NCBI GenBank assembly: GCA_949825045.1
Contig: OX463829.1
Location: forward strand, 27,554,715-27,618,714
Length of the DNA: 64,000 bases
Source of the DNA: Argyresthia goedartella
Lineage: Eukaryota; Arthropoda; Insecta; Lepidoptera; Argyresthiidae
Reading direction: 5' to 3'
Position 1 is the stretch's first letter. Each line of letters starts with the position of its first letter. Of this stretch, positions 21,722 to 33,154 are shown piece after piece. A model generated the notes under the pieces. That model did no database searches, was not told where the DNA came from, and saw only the letters and a program-made list of their open reading frames with translations. Position numbers and translations under genes: made by a program.

Positions 21722-22009
21722 CATAGTTAAGTTTATAATTGTTAGTAACACCCTTTTGTTTTTGTTTTTGTTTTTGTCTGTTTTTATATGGACCTAAATT
21801 GTCTGAAATACATGATATTATTATTATTATATATTATTAATAGAAGCAGTCAGGTTAGCCAAATTCTTGGCTGTAATACTAAAAAAATAAGATAGCGACA
21901 CAGCTACCTGTCGTTTGTAGAAATCTGAAAGGTAGTAACTACCTTTGGTCAAATAAACATTTTTACTAACATAATTGTTAGAGTCAATCAAATGAATCAA
22001 ACTATTATA

Positions 22010-22035
22010 ATATGACATTGTATGTAATGTCATAT
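22010..22035. repeat. Perfect 10-bp palindromic stem-loop
   Basis: ATATGACATT and AATGTCATAT flank a 6-base loop, directly upstream of the 120-bp repeat array. No function is assigned. Confidence 0.7.
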
Positions 22036-22050
22036 TTAGCTTATATCTAA

Positions 22051-22365
22051 GATGGAGATGGAAGGTGGCCATAGGAACTCAGTCATTAAACGACGCAACC
22101 TCAACGAGTTTGGGCTCGTTTAATTTGTCTTGACGAGTACTTTAACACTAGATGTTAACCAGGGTCTGATGATGGAGCTGGAAGGTGGCCCATAGGAACT
22201 CCATAATTAAACGACGCAACCCCATCGAGTTTGGGCTTATTTAATTTGTCTTGACGAGTACTTTGACACTAGATGGTAACCAGAGTCTGATGATGGAGCT
22301 GGAAGGTGGCCCATGGGAACTCCATAATTAAACGACGCAACCCCATCGAGTTTGGGCTCGTTTAA
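22051..22365. repeat. Tandem repeat, ~120-bp unit, about 2.6 copies
   Basis: Units begin GATGGAG(A/C)TGGAAGGTGGCC at 22051, 22171 and 22292. Each contains TTAAACGACGCAACC, GAGTTTGGGCT and GACGAGTACTTT. The last unit is cut off at about 22365, where the minus-strand zinc-finger/RT frame ends. On the minus strand the array lies immediately downstream of that frame and may be its 3' UTR. Confidence 0.88.
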
Positions 22366-22369
22366 ATTG

Positions 22370-23452
22370 TCATGTCATGTCTAAGATCATGCATTTGGAT
22401 AATATTCTTCGTAGGCATTCGCCGATGCCGATAGGTCTTACGCCAGGGCATTTGTCTAAAGCAACAAGTCGGCTTGACATTAATGCTTGTATTTGGGTCC
22501 AGGGTATGGTTTCGTTGCTAAGTTTCGTTGTGAGCTGCGCTACGGCTTCTCTTAAATGGGCGCTTGCTTGGCCGAAGCTGAGTAGGAAATCTCTCCAGTT
22601 TTCGGCTGTGCATCCAGTGGGGCCTCCGCCGCCGTGTGGTTTTCTCGCAACTGTTTCGACATGGTCACAAGTTATTTCGATTTCAAGGAGTGGTGGGAGT
22701 TTTGTATCGTCTTTGGGGAGGGTGAATAAAGCGGGATCTGGAGTATTAGGCGGGGGGTGCTTTTCTCTCAGCACATCACTGACGGTTTTACCGGATGGAT
22801 CAACTTCAGTGTCTGGGTTTAAAACTTTGCTCGTTTTTGTGAGGAGCCAGTTGAGCGCTGCCCGCGTTTTTCCATGTAGTATCAGTCGTGTGAGTAATTT
22901 TGTTTCTTGGTCATTGTTGTTTGGTTTCCAGTTTCTTGTATTCCATATAGATTTATCTGCTTTGGTGGATTCCGTGATGACTTCCTCGAAACGCTTGTCT
23001 GCCCAGAGTTTTAGGCGCCGATCGAGTAGTCTCACTATATCTTTAATTTTTCTAACGTTTTTGTCTTTTTGCAGTATGACCGCAGCAAAGGTTAATACGC
23101 GTTCAGAGGGGTAGGTTGATTTGGTTAGATGCTCAATTTCGTCGGCCAGAGTGTGTACGAATTTTCTACTGGCAGTACCGCATTGGAGGTCGTATAGCTT
23201 GCCATGAAGGTTACAGACGTTGTTCCAATGCCTTTGCCAGATGCCAGACTTGGGTCGGATGGCATTCAGGAATGGGGATCCGAAGACTTCTTCCAATGGT
23301 GACATTGGTGTTTGCCCATCGGTGGTTGTTGTAAGAGTAGCCGATGCTGATTGGTTTAGTACATCGTTGTGTGCTGATCTCATGTGACGCTGGAGCCCAT
23401 TTTTCTTGAATTTCCTGGGGCATAGCGGGCATTCGGTGTCAGCTTGTGACAT
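22370..23452 (-). CDS. C2H2 zinc-finger protein with N-terminal reverse-transcriptase fragment (360 aa)
   Basis: An uninterrupted minus-strand frame begins MSQADTECPLCPRKFKKNGL. Cys8/Cys11 with a downstream QRHMRSAH gives one C2H2 finger. Residues ~45-220 are a basic, helical region of unknown fold (GIWQRHWNNVCNLHGKLYDL, AADKRFEEVI-type). Residues ~270-360 resemble the template-binding fingers of non-LTR reverse transcriptases: GGGGPTGCTAENWRDFL, then RLVALDKCPGVRPIGIGECL and RRILSK. The protein stops before the palm, so it has no YxDD active site and cannot polymerise. N-terminal fingers before RT occur in R2/HERO-type elements, but I cannot fix the family. It is most likely a 3'-truncated retroelement whose remaining frame happens to be intact. 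Confidence 0.65.
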   Translation of the reverse strand: MSQADTECPLCPRKFKKNGLQRHMRSAHNDVLNQSASATLTTTTDGQTPMSPLEEVFGSPFLNAIRPKSGIWQRHWNNVCNLHGKLYDLQCGTASRKFVHTLADEIEHLTKSTYPSERVLTFAAVILQKDKNVRKIKDIVRLLDRRLKLWADKRFEEVITESTKADKSIWNTRNWKPNNNDQETKLLTRLILHGKTRAALNWLLTKTSKVLNPDTEVDPSGKTVSDVLREKHPPPNTPDPALFTLPKDDTKLPPLLEIEITCDHVETVARKPHGGGGPTGCTAENWRDFLLSFGQASAHLREAVAQLTTKLSNETIPWTQIQALMSSRLVALDKCPGVRPIGIGECLRRILSKCMILDMT

Positions 23453-24132
23453 ATGAGTGGGTATTTACTTACTTGAGCTATTTGCACTATAATTTTGTTG
23501 TTTAGCTCTCGGATAAGGGTAAGATTAATAAAAACAAGGGATTTTGTTGATAAATAAATGGGTCTAAAGGAAATAATATTGAAATGAAGAATTTTTGTGA
23601 AAAATATGTCTATTTGACGTGACAGCTGATCTTAAACCTAATTGACCTAATTAGATAAATAAAAGCATGTTACATTTTGATGGTATGATTAAGAACATTT
23701 AGCACCTTCTTTTCCTCTCGCTATCACAATGTAACACGCTTTTATTTATAAAATTGGGACTGTGTTAAAAACGGGAAGATTTAACAATTAAAGTGTAAAG
23801 GTTTTAATGTTAAAAATATATAATTATGTACGGTATGTAATTATTTTGTCGTAGATGAAGAAGCTTAATTATCGTTAAAGGTTACAATGAACTTATAACG
23901 TGATATATTGGTTATTAGAGTTAATTTATTACTTTTTAGTAATTTTTTAATAAAAGCTTGTTTTTAAAAAAGTTTTTTTTCTTTATTTTTATTCAATAGT
24001 CAATCTCTGCGTAACCAGCCCATCGCCGTTGGCAAATCGGCCAAAGTCTACGGGAAAGTGGAAAAAAGTGGTGATTTTATCAAAACGGTTCCTTAAAAGT
24101 GGTTCAAAATCGATATCACTAACAACCCCTTA
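23453..24132. other. Anonymous AT-rich DNA upstream of the zinc-finger/RT frame
   Basis: If the minus-strand frame at 22370-23452 belongs to a retroelement, its 5' leader lies here. No promoter or further ORF can be recognised. Confidence 0.4.
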
Positions 24133-24212
24133 AAATAGTCATGACCAGTTGTTGACGGCACCTTTCTGTTACAAATAGTCATGACCAGTTGTTGACGGCA
24201 CCTTTCTGTTAC
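24133..24212. repeat. Exact tandem duplication, 40-bp unit x2
   Basis: Two identical 40-base units beginning AAATAGTCATGACCAG lie side by side (24133-24172, 24173-24212). Identity implies recent duplication. Confidence 0.9.
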
Positions 24213-24234
24213 AAGCTGATGTTTAACGCTGAGT

Positions 24235-24560
24235 GTTTTAACCAACTTCAATAAGGAGGAGGTTTTCAATTCGACTTTTTTATGTTTGTTTCGCGATGAT
24301 TGCGACAATTATGAATCGATTTTGATCATTCTTGATTTGCTCGGTAGGTCAAACTTCAGAGGTGGTCCCATTAAAATAATATCAAAATTTATTACGCGCT
24401 TTTGGAAAAATCAATTAAAACAAAAAATGCGTTTTCGTTTGAGGTTCCCTTGAGCAAAAGTTGTAATTATTACTTCTCATGTATATAAAGGACATTCAGA
24501 ACCGACCGCAGAGGAAGAAATAGGGTTTGCACTTGAAGTCGGTTTTTCAAGATTTCAACT
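24235..24560 (+). repeat. Dispersed repeat K (AAGTCGGTTTTT family)
   Basis: It shares order and words with 56090-56420 (+) and 37975-38300 (-): TTATGAATCGATTTTGATCATTCTTGATT-like, GGTAGGTCAAACTTCAGAGG, GTTTGAGGTTCCCTTGAGCA and ATGTATATAAAGGACATTCA. It then has the GAGGAAGAAATAGGGTTTGC segment and GAAGTCGGTTTTTC. It has no ORF of its own. It is a non-autonomous mobile repeat of unknown class. A partial echo with ACCGACT and TTCTTCCTCCCC lies near 24780-24850. Confidence 0.6.
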
Positions 24561-25321
24561 TGGTGAATTATAATCTGCCGTCTTTTATATAGAATTTATA
24601 GCGACGCATACAAACAACAAAATGTACCCTGACACACGAAATGTTTATTTTAAAAACAAACCCTATCAAATAAGACTGCCAAGTACAAAATTTAGTCGCA
24701 CTATGACGGTTACGTTCACTTTGTTAATAGCCGCCGCGTCTCAGCGCGCCGCGCCGCCGCTCCATCCAAAAATATTTTGTATACAAATGATTCACCAAGT
24801 TAAAAACTTAAAAAAACCGACTACAGTCCTTTTTCTTCCTCCCCTGTTTAATGATTGTCGTGGTACTCCTTTGCCGATCTTTACCACCAATTATTTACAA
24901 TATATAGTACAACGGCAATCATTAAAAATAGACTTATTAAATTACGTGTCTATAAGCGTCAGATTGTATCCAATAATCGTTCCCAGGTTCATTATTATGA
25001 TAACTGTATTGGAATAGAGTAGGTCAATTACATAAACATTAAAGTACAGTTTTCATCAATAAACAAATAAAGCAAAATGGCTAAGAAAATGGCCATACCA
25101 ATAATTTCTTCTTTAAGAATTTAAAGAAGTTCCCATTTCTTTCAATCCTTAAAAACCGGTGTGTTTAATTATTTGTTGTTGTAGCGGCAATAGTAATACA
25201 CCCTGTAAGAAAATTTCAGCTCTAGACCTAATTCGGTTGATCCGGTAGAACCTGGTGAGAGAGAGCGGGCAGACGGACAGCGGAGGAAACACCACCAACC
25301 CCAAAAAATAATGAATATCTC
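24561..25321. other. Anonymous DNA with repeat echoes
   Basis: The open frame at 24622-25017 matches no known protein and runs across the repeat K echo and a GC-rich CCGCCGCG patch, so I do not call a gene. A foldback arm echo with GACGGACAGCGGAGG lies near 25255-25285. Confidence 0.45.
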
Positions 25322-26880
25322 TTAGTTCGTTCTGTCTTTTTTTAACACCCTTTTATTAGGATCCCAAAGGATCAATATAAGATCGTCAGCAAAGAGAAGG
25401 CATTCCGATGCCTTTAATACTTCGGGGAGGTCGATAATCATGAACTGAAGGGGTTCCAAATTACTACCCTGACTTACTATTACTACTGACCTCGTGTAAT
25501 ATGGTTCGGATTTGGACCGCCACAATCTACATACTGCAGCCTGTCCTTCATGTAATCCGCCAGGAAATCAAGTGTATGCGGGGTGCAGCCTACATGCGCC
25601 AGTTTGGTAAGCAGTATGTCGTTATCGTCGGTGTAAAACGCTTTTCTAAAATCAAAATAGGCGACGTCTACCTGGCCGCCCGCATCTACCACCAGTGTGA
25701 CACGAGTAATTAAATGCAGGAAATTGTCTGTTGTACTTGCTGCGGGGCGGAAACCATATTGCGCTTCATTGAGCTGGGAACTTACCTGCAAATACAAGGA
25801 GCTATGCATCGCAGATTCAAATATTTTTGCTGGTGTACATAAAATAGGTACAGGTCTGTAATTACTATACTATTAGTCTCGGGCCCCCACGAACCTTCGG
25901 TACGGGTACTACTCGCGTTAGTTTCCACTGCTGGGGGAACTGTTTAGCTCCAACACAGGCATTAAACAAATGCAGCAGTGGATTGCCCAAAACATTACGA
26001 CAGTCCTTAAAGATGAAAGGAGGAATGCCGTCAAGCCCCGCCGAGCGCTTTGGTTCCAGTCGTGCCAGCGCACGGCTCACGTCCTTGGGCTCGAGGCTCG
26101 CCACATGCTCCCACGCGCCTTTACCTGCACCCGCTGCGCTAGCCATGGCTGTGTCTAATCCTGTTCAGATAGAACGCAACCGTCTTTAATTATGTATTTT
26201 GGTCCTACTGGCGGTCCCTTTCTTACTCTTTATATAAGACCAAAATACTTTGGGTTCTCTCACCAGATGGCTTTGAACCCTATCCTGATATCGGTCATGA
26301 GCGAGTTCAGTCTCAACTTTCACCTTAGCCCTACATTTACTAAATGCTTCATAATCCTTGCTCAATTTGCTTTCTTTATATTTTTTATGAAGTTTGTACT
26401 TTAGATTAATGTCTCGAATGATTTCAGCCGTATACCGCTCAGGGTAACAGTACCGAGAGTTTACTGGCTTTCGCTTCTTAATGGGAACACAGTAACCAAT
26501 TGCTTTATTAAGTTTCGCATATAAAAAAATACTGCCTCATCCAGGTTATTGACGCTATAAATATCGTTCCAATCAATGAATGAAATACAAAAATAAAATG
26601 CATGAAAATCAGCTTTGCCAAAATTCCACATGTTGTGACGCGGCGCCGCAGGCGGCTCCCTAGCGGTACCCGGTGCTCCAGCGGCCGGCGCGTACGCACC
26701 CACAACCACACTGATGGCGAGCGGCGGGTGATAGCCGTCCACGGGCTGCAGGCCCTCGTCCCCCGGTATTCGCTAGTAGTTGCTTATATCTTGTTGACAT
26801 TTAATATTGTAGGTACCTACATGATCACGTCGGGGTCACCAATGAAGAGGATGGGGGCTCCCTCCTGTACCCAACGCTAG
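25322..26880 (-). pseudogene. LINE family D ORF2 relic (Jockey-like)
   Basis: On the minus strand the pieces read VDGYHPPLAISV (end of endonuclease), WNFGKADFHAFYF and YPERYTAEIIRDINLKYKLH. KVFWSYIKSKKG (linker) and LARLEPKRSAGLDGIPPFIF (RT fingers) follow. Next are QYGFRPAASTTDNFLHLITR, VAYFDFRKAFYTDDNDILLT (motif A, altered) and LLFADDLILILWDP (catalytic FADD at about 25380). Several frameshifts and stops interrupt the order. The motif B region is degraded (VSQGSNLEPLQF). It is inactive. Families A, B, C and D differ clearly in sequence. Confidence 0.82.
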
Positions 26881-27544
26881 GTATATATAAGAGAGCAGTG
26901 AAGCCAGATGCGGACCATTAATGACTCTTTATTATAATTAAATATCCAACTATAAATACTAATGAATCTGCCTATGTTGACAGATATCAAGGTTGCACTA
27001 GATTTGCATCTGATTACCTATATAGTTAAAAAGGTCAGCTATGTAGGTATGTATATGTATCTACAATATCAATATTGTAATTTGTACATAAAATTATTGT
27101 TTTTTAGGGTTCCGTACCTAAAGGGTAAAAACGGAACCCTATTACTAAGACTTCGCTGTCCGTCCGTCCGTCCGTCTGTCACCAGGCTGTATCTCAAGAA
27201 CCTAGCTAGCTAGAGAGTTGAAATTTTCAAAGATTATGTATTTCTGTTGCCGCTATAACAAAAAATACTAAAAAACAGGATAAAATAAATATTTAAGGGG
27301 GCTCCCATACAACAATACCACATACAAACTTATGGATGCACCTGGTTACGTACATGGAGTGTGAAAGTAACCGCACCAATAACTTTGTAAACAATATTTT
27401 GCTGTGTAAAATCCAAACTATTCACTCCACACCATCGCTTCCATTGAACGGTGGTACGGAAACCTTTGTGCGCGATTTATACTCGCACTTGACCGGTTTT
27501 TTACTTATATTTAATATATTTTTAGTAGCATGTCTGTAAGCTTT

Positions 27545-28910
27545 AAAAAATTTGATAGTATTATTTGACTCCTACCTGAGAGACCGCCAGCAACGCATTA
27601 AGTCTGAGGAGATCTCAACGGACTGGTGTGATCTCTCCGCATGTGTTCCGCAGGGAGGCATCCTTTCTCCTCTCCTCTTCTCGGTATTCATTAACTCCAT
27701 CTCTGACGTTCTTACCTCTTCTTATCATCTGTACGCAGATGACCTTCAAATATATCGGCACTTCTCTCCGTGTGATGTGAATCTGACAGTAGAGGCGTTG
27801 AATGCTGATCTCGATAACATCAGGAAATGGGCTACCTCTTATGGTCTGCTTGTCAACCCGGGCAAATCGCAGGCCATGATTTTGGGTACTCGTCACTCTC
27901 ATAACCTAGTTCAGAAAATGCCCGTCGACCCTATAGTGTATGATGGTAACATTATTTCATACAGCGAGAAGGCCAAGTATCTTGGGGTTGTATTTGATAA
28001 ATTGTTGTCCTGGTCGCCCCATGTTTGTGAGGTCAGCAGGCGAGTCTTTGCGTCATTTCACTCCCTACGGAGATTGCAGCACTTCCTGCCACAGCAGACT
28101 AAAATCACCCTTGCCCAGTCCCTCCTACTACCTTTAATCGACTATGCAGATGTTTGCTGGATCGGTGCGAACGAAGAACAACTGAACAAACTCGAACGAC
28201 TTCAAAACCTTGGGATTCGGTTTGTCTTCGGGCTGGGCAAATATGACCATGTCTCACAGTATCGCAAGGAGTTGGGGTGGCTTCCGATCCGCCTTCGTCG
28301 TGATTTGCACGTTCTCTCCTATCTGTTCAACATTTTGCGAAATCCCCGCTTCCCCTCATATATTCGAGAACGTTTCGAGTTTATTTCCTCCAGGCATAGC
28401 AACCGGAGATCCCACACGATGTCTCTTCTCTCTACTCCTCGGCATAACACTGCCGCTTACAAACACTCGTTTAGGTTAACGGCGATCCGACTGTGGAACG
28501 CACTTCCCTGCGCTATTAGAGATAGTCCCTCAATTTTCACTTTTAAGACAAGATTGAAAGAGCATTTCCTTTCTCTTTCGTGAAAGGTACTTTTATATAT
28601 ATATATATAAGTAGTATATGTTTGATATATATAAAAATTTTTGCTTTTGTATTTTATTTAGTATATATCATTTATTAAATTATTATGTTTTAGTTGTAAA
28701 CAATTAGATGTGTACAGTTTTATTGCGCACTAGGACTCTCCTGTTGCACAATTTTTCCTGTCCTACCTAGGTTTGCTGGTAGAAATCTCTCTTTAGAGAT
28801 AAGCTCGCCTTTGCTCATAAAATGTTTTGTTACCTTACTATTAAGATTTCTGTGCAATAAAGAATATGAGTATCTATTTATTTGATTTGTATTTGCATTT
28901 GAATTCACTG
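27545..28910 (+). mobile_element. LINE family C copy nested in the foldback element
   Basis: It is a 5'-truncated LINE with an open reverse-transcriptase frame (27552-28583), a TA-rich stretch at 28592-28610, and a 3' UTR containing CTGTGCAATAAAGAATATGA near 28850. It sits between the inverted arms of the foldback. A related minus-strand C-terminal fragment is at 34200-34432. Confidence 0.75.
27552..28583 (+). pseudogene. LINE C reverse transcriptase, palm to C-terminus
   Basis: An uninterrupted 343-codon frame reads YLRDRQQRIKSEE, then CVPQGGILSPLLFSVFINSI (motif B), YHLYADDLQIYRHF (catalytic YADD), NPGKSQAMILGTRH and AKYLGVVFDKLLSWSPHV. The C-terminal region LNKLERLQNLGIRFVFGL, SFRLTAIRLWNALPCAIRDS and FKTRLKEHFLSLS follows. 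Fingers and motif A are missing, so the ATG at 27552 is not a native start and the product could not function. The open frame despite truncation suggests recent insertion. It is a CR1/Jockey-superfamily RT, exact clade unresolved. Confidence 0.85.
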
Positions 28911-29699
28911 TATTGCAAAACTGAAAAAAAAACCTAAATCGCGCACGAAGGGTTCCGTACCACCGTTCAATGGAAGCGATGGTGTGGAGTGAATAGTTTG
29001 GATTTTACACAGAAAAATATTGTTTACAAAGTTATTGGTGCGGTTACTTTCACACTCCATGTACGTAACCAGGTGCATCCATAAGTTTATATGTGGTATT
29101 GAAAGAATTGTTGTATGGGAGCCCCCTTAAATATTTCTTTTATCCTGTTTTTTAGTATTTGTTGTTATAGCGGCAACATAAATACATAATCTGTGAAAAT
29201 TTCAACTCTCTAGCTAGCTAGGTTCTTGAGATACAGCCTGGTGACAGACGGACGGACGGACGGACGGACGGACAGCGGAGTCTTAGTAATAGGATCCCGT
29301 TTGGAACCCTTCGGGTACGGAACCCTAAAAATATTATAAATGTTCACTGGAAAATGTATTAAGGTTTCGACACCATGAATAAATACTAAATTACTTATAA
29401 AATGAAAGAAAAATAGTGCAAAAAAATAGGACTATATTGAGTGGATAAAAAAGATGGAATGGTAAGCAAACAAAATAACTTATTTACAGAGGAAATGGAA
29501 ATATACAGATGATATGTCAAATTTGCAACAATTGTTTACCTATTGCAAACATACATATCGCCGATTATCTCACTATTTAGGCATATACATATACACTTAT
29601 GATATTATTAGAATCAGAATTATTAGACGTAAAATACTCGCAAATGGACATTCATTTTCAAAAATGTCAAAAACGCATTTTACTCTACAGGATCAAGTT

Positions 29700-29995
29700 T
29701 TTTTTTATATATGTCTCAGTAAGATTGTCAAAACGTTTAGTTTATAATCTAACGTTTTTTGCTCGTTAGTTTACAAACTATCGATAAATTGTGAACTGCT
29801 TGCGATAGGACGAGTTAGTTTATAATAAAATCGTAAAATTGTGAACTGGTTTAAAACGGAATTGCACAGGATATACCAGGGCAAACACTGCAATAGCTTA
29901 GGTGAAGACTAGAGGGGGCGAGCGCAGCGAAGCCCCCGAATAGTCTTCGTGTTCGATTGACATGTAAGAACAAAAGAAACGTATATTCTAAACCC
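29700..29995 (-). repeat. MITE-like element with G/C hairpin module
   Basis: It carries GTAAGATTGTCAAAACGTTT and GTGAACTGGTTT (shared with 2755-2985). The module follows: GTGAAGACTAGAGGGGGCGA, a short loop, then GAAGCCCCCGAATAGTCTTC. The two arms can pair over about 17 positions. The module is inverted relative to the shared left end, as expected if the element has inverted termini. Confidence 0.6.
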
Positions 29996-32900
29996 TGTCG
30001 GTCTGGTTCAGACACACCATAAGATCTACGTCATCAACTCCGGTGCTCAACGTAACCCTAAAAATAAGGGTTTACCAAAAACCCTTTACAAATGCTTCAC
30101 ACATTTACATAGTACTCCAGCACCCGCGGCATTGCATTAATTTAGGTAGGCTGTAATGAATTTTGTTGTTTATTTTTTTTTCGACCAACTCCAAAGCACC
30201 GAGCCCGTGATTCAGGGTGAAAGCATTACATTTCATCTACCTATTAATGCTTAAACCCTTTGGAACAAAGAGGAGAATTGCTTCTGAATCGAAAACTTGT
30301 GGGATTCAAAGAAGCATCTTCTGCTTGTAACGACTCTGCGCCATCTTTCTTTCTGTTCCCACGTCACAGGATATCCTTGTGTCAGGCGTAGAAATGTTGT
30401 TTTTTAATGTCCGGTAGGCCAACCCTTTACCCCCAAGCCAACAACCGACAATCCTACGTCTTCAACACCGGCACCTCATCATTATTCACCGCGCCTAATT
30501 CTATGCTAATAATCTCTGAGTCATTTCGAACATTTTCCATTCCGACCCTATCCTAATTGAATGAGTTTCGTGAAGCACCCTCTTTAGTTAATTAAACCGG
30601 ATTAAAACGGCGGAACACTTTGCGCATACCAAGAAACAGAAATTGAACTAGACCTGGAAATTGTTGTTTCCACTGGAAACTACACTCGTATGCATCGGAT
30701 TCGTCGTAAATGCATCACTACTAGACCCGGAGACGGACTCATCTGAAACGTGAAACCGATTTAGAACAGATCGGTTTCAATAATTGCTTTCCCTTGAGTC
30801 GACTGTCACCTACAATTGTTATCATATAATAAACGGTTGTAAATACAATTGTGTAGAGGCTTTTTAATAAGGATTTACTGGAGAAATCGTCCTGAACCAT
30901 TTTCACTATTCACTATGGAACATCAAAGCAAAGCAACATATTTTTTTACTCCTCAACAAGATGATTGGTTATTCGATACATATTGTGAGGGGTTAAATAG
31001 AGTTCATTTTCAGCAAAATCACTTTAATACCCTATCCGAAAATTTATGGAATTTAGGCTTGAAACTGTTTTTTTTTATTTAACAAATAGCCGAAAAATTT
31101 TAATTCGGCTGAAAACATAAAGGTGAAGTCAAAACTTAAGTCCCTAACAAACACTTATAAAATATCACTACACAGTTCTGTAACACTTAGTCAATATTTC
31201 TACTTATGTTGCTGTCTGATTAGACAAACATGTAGAGGTTGACCTTCTGAAATGTTTCCTCTTTTACATTATTCACTGTGTATTTTTTCTAAACCTGTGG
31301 ATGGACTCTGGCAGAATAAACGATACGTAATGCCCCCCTTTCGGTTGTGTACGAAACCGGCGGTTCGTAACTGATTGCGATCCAATCATTTTTGTCCTTG
31401 TACGAAACCAGTTGCGAACAAGGACTAATTATTCCTTGTACGTAACCACTTACGAAAGGAGAATATACAACCACCAGCAGCGCAAACCTCCCAATGAGTT
31501 ATATACTCCTAGTACTTTTGCTAAAATTATTTGCTTTTTGCTTTGTCCACCAAAATTTGTTATCGAAACTTCACCGCAAGCAATATTATCTATTACTGGC
31601 CCTTTATAAAATACTCTATGTAAGTGAGTTTATGTCATAGTAGTTATCATAGTAATATTTAATATGCAAAAGTGCGCCGAAAGCCCCCCCGGCAAGCAGT
31701 AATCAAATCCTGATATCCTCGACACAAGAAATCCCAGAAAGGATCGTCAGAAACCTAACCTAGATCTAGTACTTAGTTAATATAGTGTAAAATAACTGGG
31801 TTAGTCAGCAAATTATGTTATTTTCTTTATTTCTACTTACTCAGAGCTGGGAGCGGTTCATCAGTATTTTTGGAGTGTAAATAAGTCTCCGATAACAAAT
31901 TACTAAATATTTTTTCAATTTCCGCCATAAAAATGCTACACCTAAAAGTTCTGCCCTATCCTGGCTCCATTCCTGGCTAGAGCACACAGCTACACAGTTG
32001 TAGGTTCTCAACAGAAGGCGCCTGAGTTTTACAACATAAATATTCGTCAATGCACTGACGTCGGCGTTTTCTTTGTTGCCGGCTCGTCGATGGGGCGTTT
32101 GTAACGTGTCATAGAGCAGAGGTGGAAGCGGGCTTGAGAATAAGTTCTGTCTGACTGATTGATCACGTTACTGAATAATTTTTCGACTGCCTGGGTAGGA
32201 GGTTTTTTATTATAAATAACGTTGTCTACGTGGAGCTAAAAAAAGATAAGGAGGCCTAACTGAGTAGGTTCATGCGGTAGTAGAAGGGGCGATATAAATC
32301 CCTCACTGACGTTTCGCACCATAAAGCTGCACCATTTGCGAAAATCGACCGTCTATATGACAATTCAGCTAGGCCGCACGTGAATAAGTTGCAAACCCTA
32401 AATAGACTAGCACCGTCTTTCGCTGCGGCTGGTGACTAAAATCGATCGTGAAAATGGTCAGTGAAAATCGCAGGTCGCAGGCGATTTCTCGCAATGAGTA
32501 TTGATTAGCGCTGCGCTCGCTCTCTCCCAGATTTGAGAACGAAAGTCGATACAATTAATGAAAACAATATGATTTAATTTCTAGAGTGTTACGAAAAACA
32601 CTCATGCCTATTCCGGGCGACTGTTCATTTCTAAATTTCTGAATAGAACTGATAAAGTCACCTGCGATTTTTACCGACCCGTGTAAATGAGGTGACTATT
32701 CGATTTTTTAAGCCATGACACGGAAAAAAATGACCGTGTAAATACCATAGACGTCACTAAAACACACCCCTCGCCCCTCACGTGCTGAAACGCTATCGCA
32801 GGCACCTACACACCTAAAGAGTTATACGGCATGCCTGTATGTATTTAACAAACTAATTGAACAAGATGTACTGGGCCATTGATACTAGATACTAAATACT

Positions 32901-33150
32901 ATTAAATAAAACATAGTGTCACACCTTTTCCCGTACGGGGTGGCAGCCCACTTTTACCCAGTAATTTGATATGGCCAAACTGACTTAAAAGTTACATCCA
33001 AAACAATAATATATTTGTTTTCATTAAATACCTACTCCTGATACTACTAAATAATCGATAAGGATGGCCTTTGTGCGTTTCTTTCCATTGCGATCTAAAT
33101 TGAAGAGAAATACTAAACTGCACATCAACAATACTGATTCGCACACCAAA
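29996..33150. other. Anonymous DNA, ~3.1 kb
   Basis: No supported gene or clear repeat on either strand. Around 31330-31460 the short words TACGAAACC and TACGTAACC recur on a small scale. 32920-32960 has CACACCTTTTCCCGTACGGG, a word shared with other repeats at ~60975 and ~62980. Short open frames lack recognisable domains. Confidence 0.4.
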
Positions 33151-33154
33151 TATC

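Larger units (their letters stand above)
17222..21838 (+). mobile_element. LINE family B, near full-length CR1-group element
   Basis: A plus-strand non-LTR retrotransposon: short GC-rich 5' leader (~17222-17331), ORF1 (17332-18891), ORF2 (18884-21721), a short 3' UTR rich in TTTTTG repeats (~21755-21778) and an end in TGATATTATTATTATTAT at about 21811-21838. The tail of ATT repeats instead of poly(A) is typical of CR1/L2-group elements. The single interruption is an in-frame TAA at 19586. High integrity implies recent insertion. A 3' fragment of the same family is at 8940-9250. No target duplication is clear. Confidence 0.88.
27105..29327. mobile_element. Foldback element with ~400-bp inverted arms, split by LINE C
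   Basis: The left arm (27105-~27516) begins TAGGGTTCCGTACC. The right arm (~28948-29327) ends GGTACGGAACCCTA and is its inverted copy over nearly the whole length. Shared segments are the CCGTCC tandem, CACCAGGCTGTATCTCAAGA, CTAGCTAGCTAGAGAGTTGA, GTTGCCGCTATAACA, GGGGGCTCCCATACAACAAT, GCACCTGGTTACGTACATGG and CCACACCATCGCTTCCAT. Each arm end can also form a small hairpin (AGGGTTCCG with CGGAACCCT). A second copy lies at 61916-62668 with the arms almost adjacent, showing that the 1.4 kb between the arms here is an insertion. Confidence 0.85.

Noticed and set aside
22377..23114. 245-codon open frame on the plus strand
   Set aside because: Antisense shadow of the zinc-finger/RT frame, whose motifs are on the minus strand.
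24622..25017. 131-codon open frame on the plus strand
   Set aside because: Residue composition is not protein-like, there are no domains, and it crosses a dispersed-repeat echo and a GC-rich patch. Chance frame.
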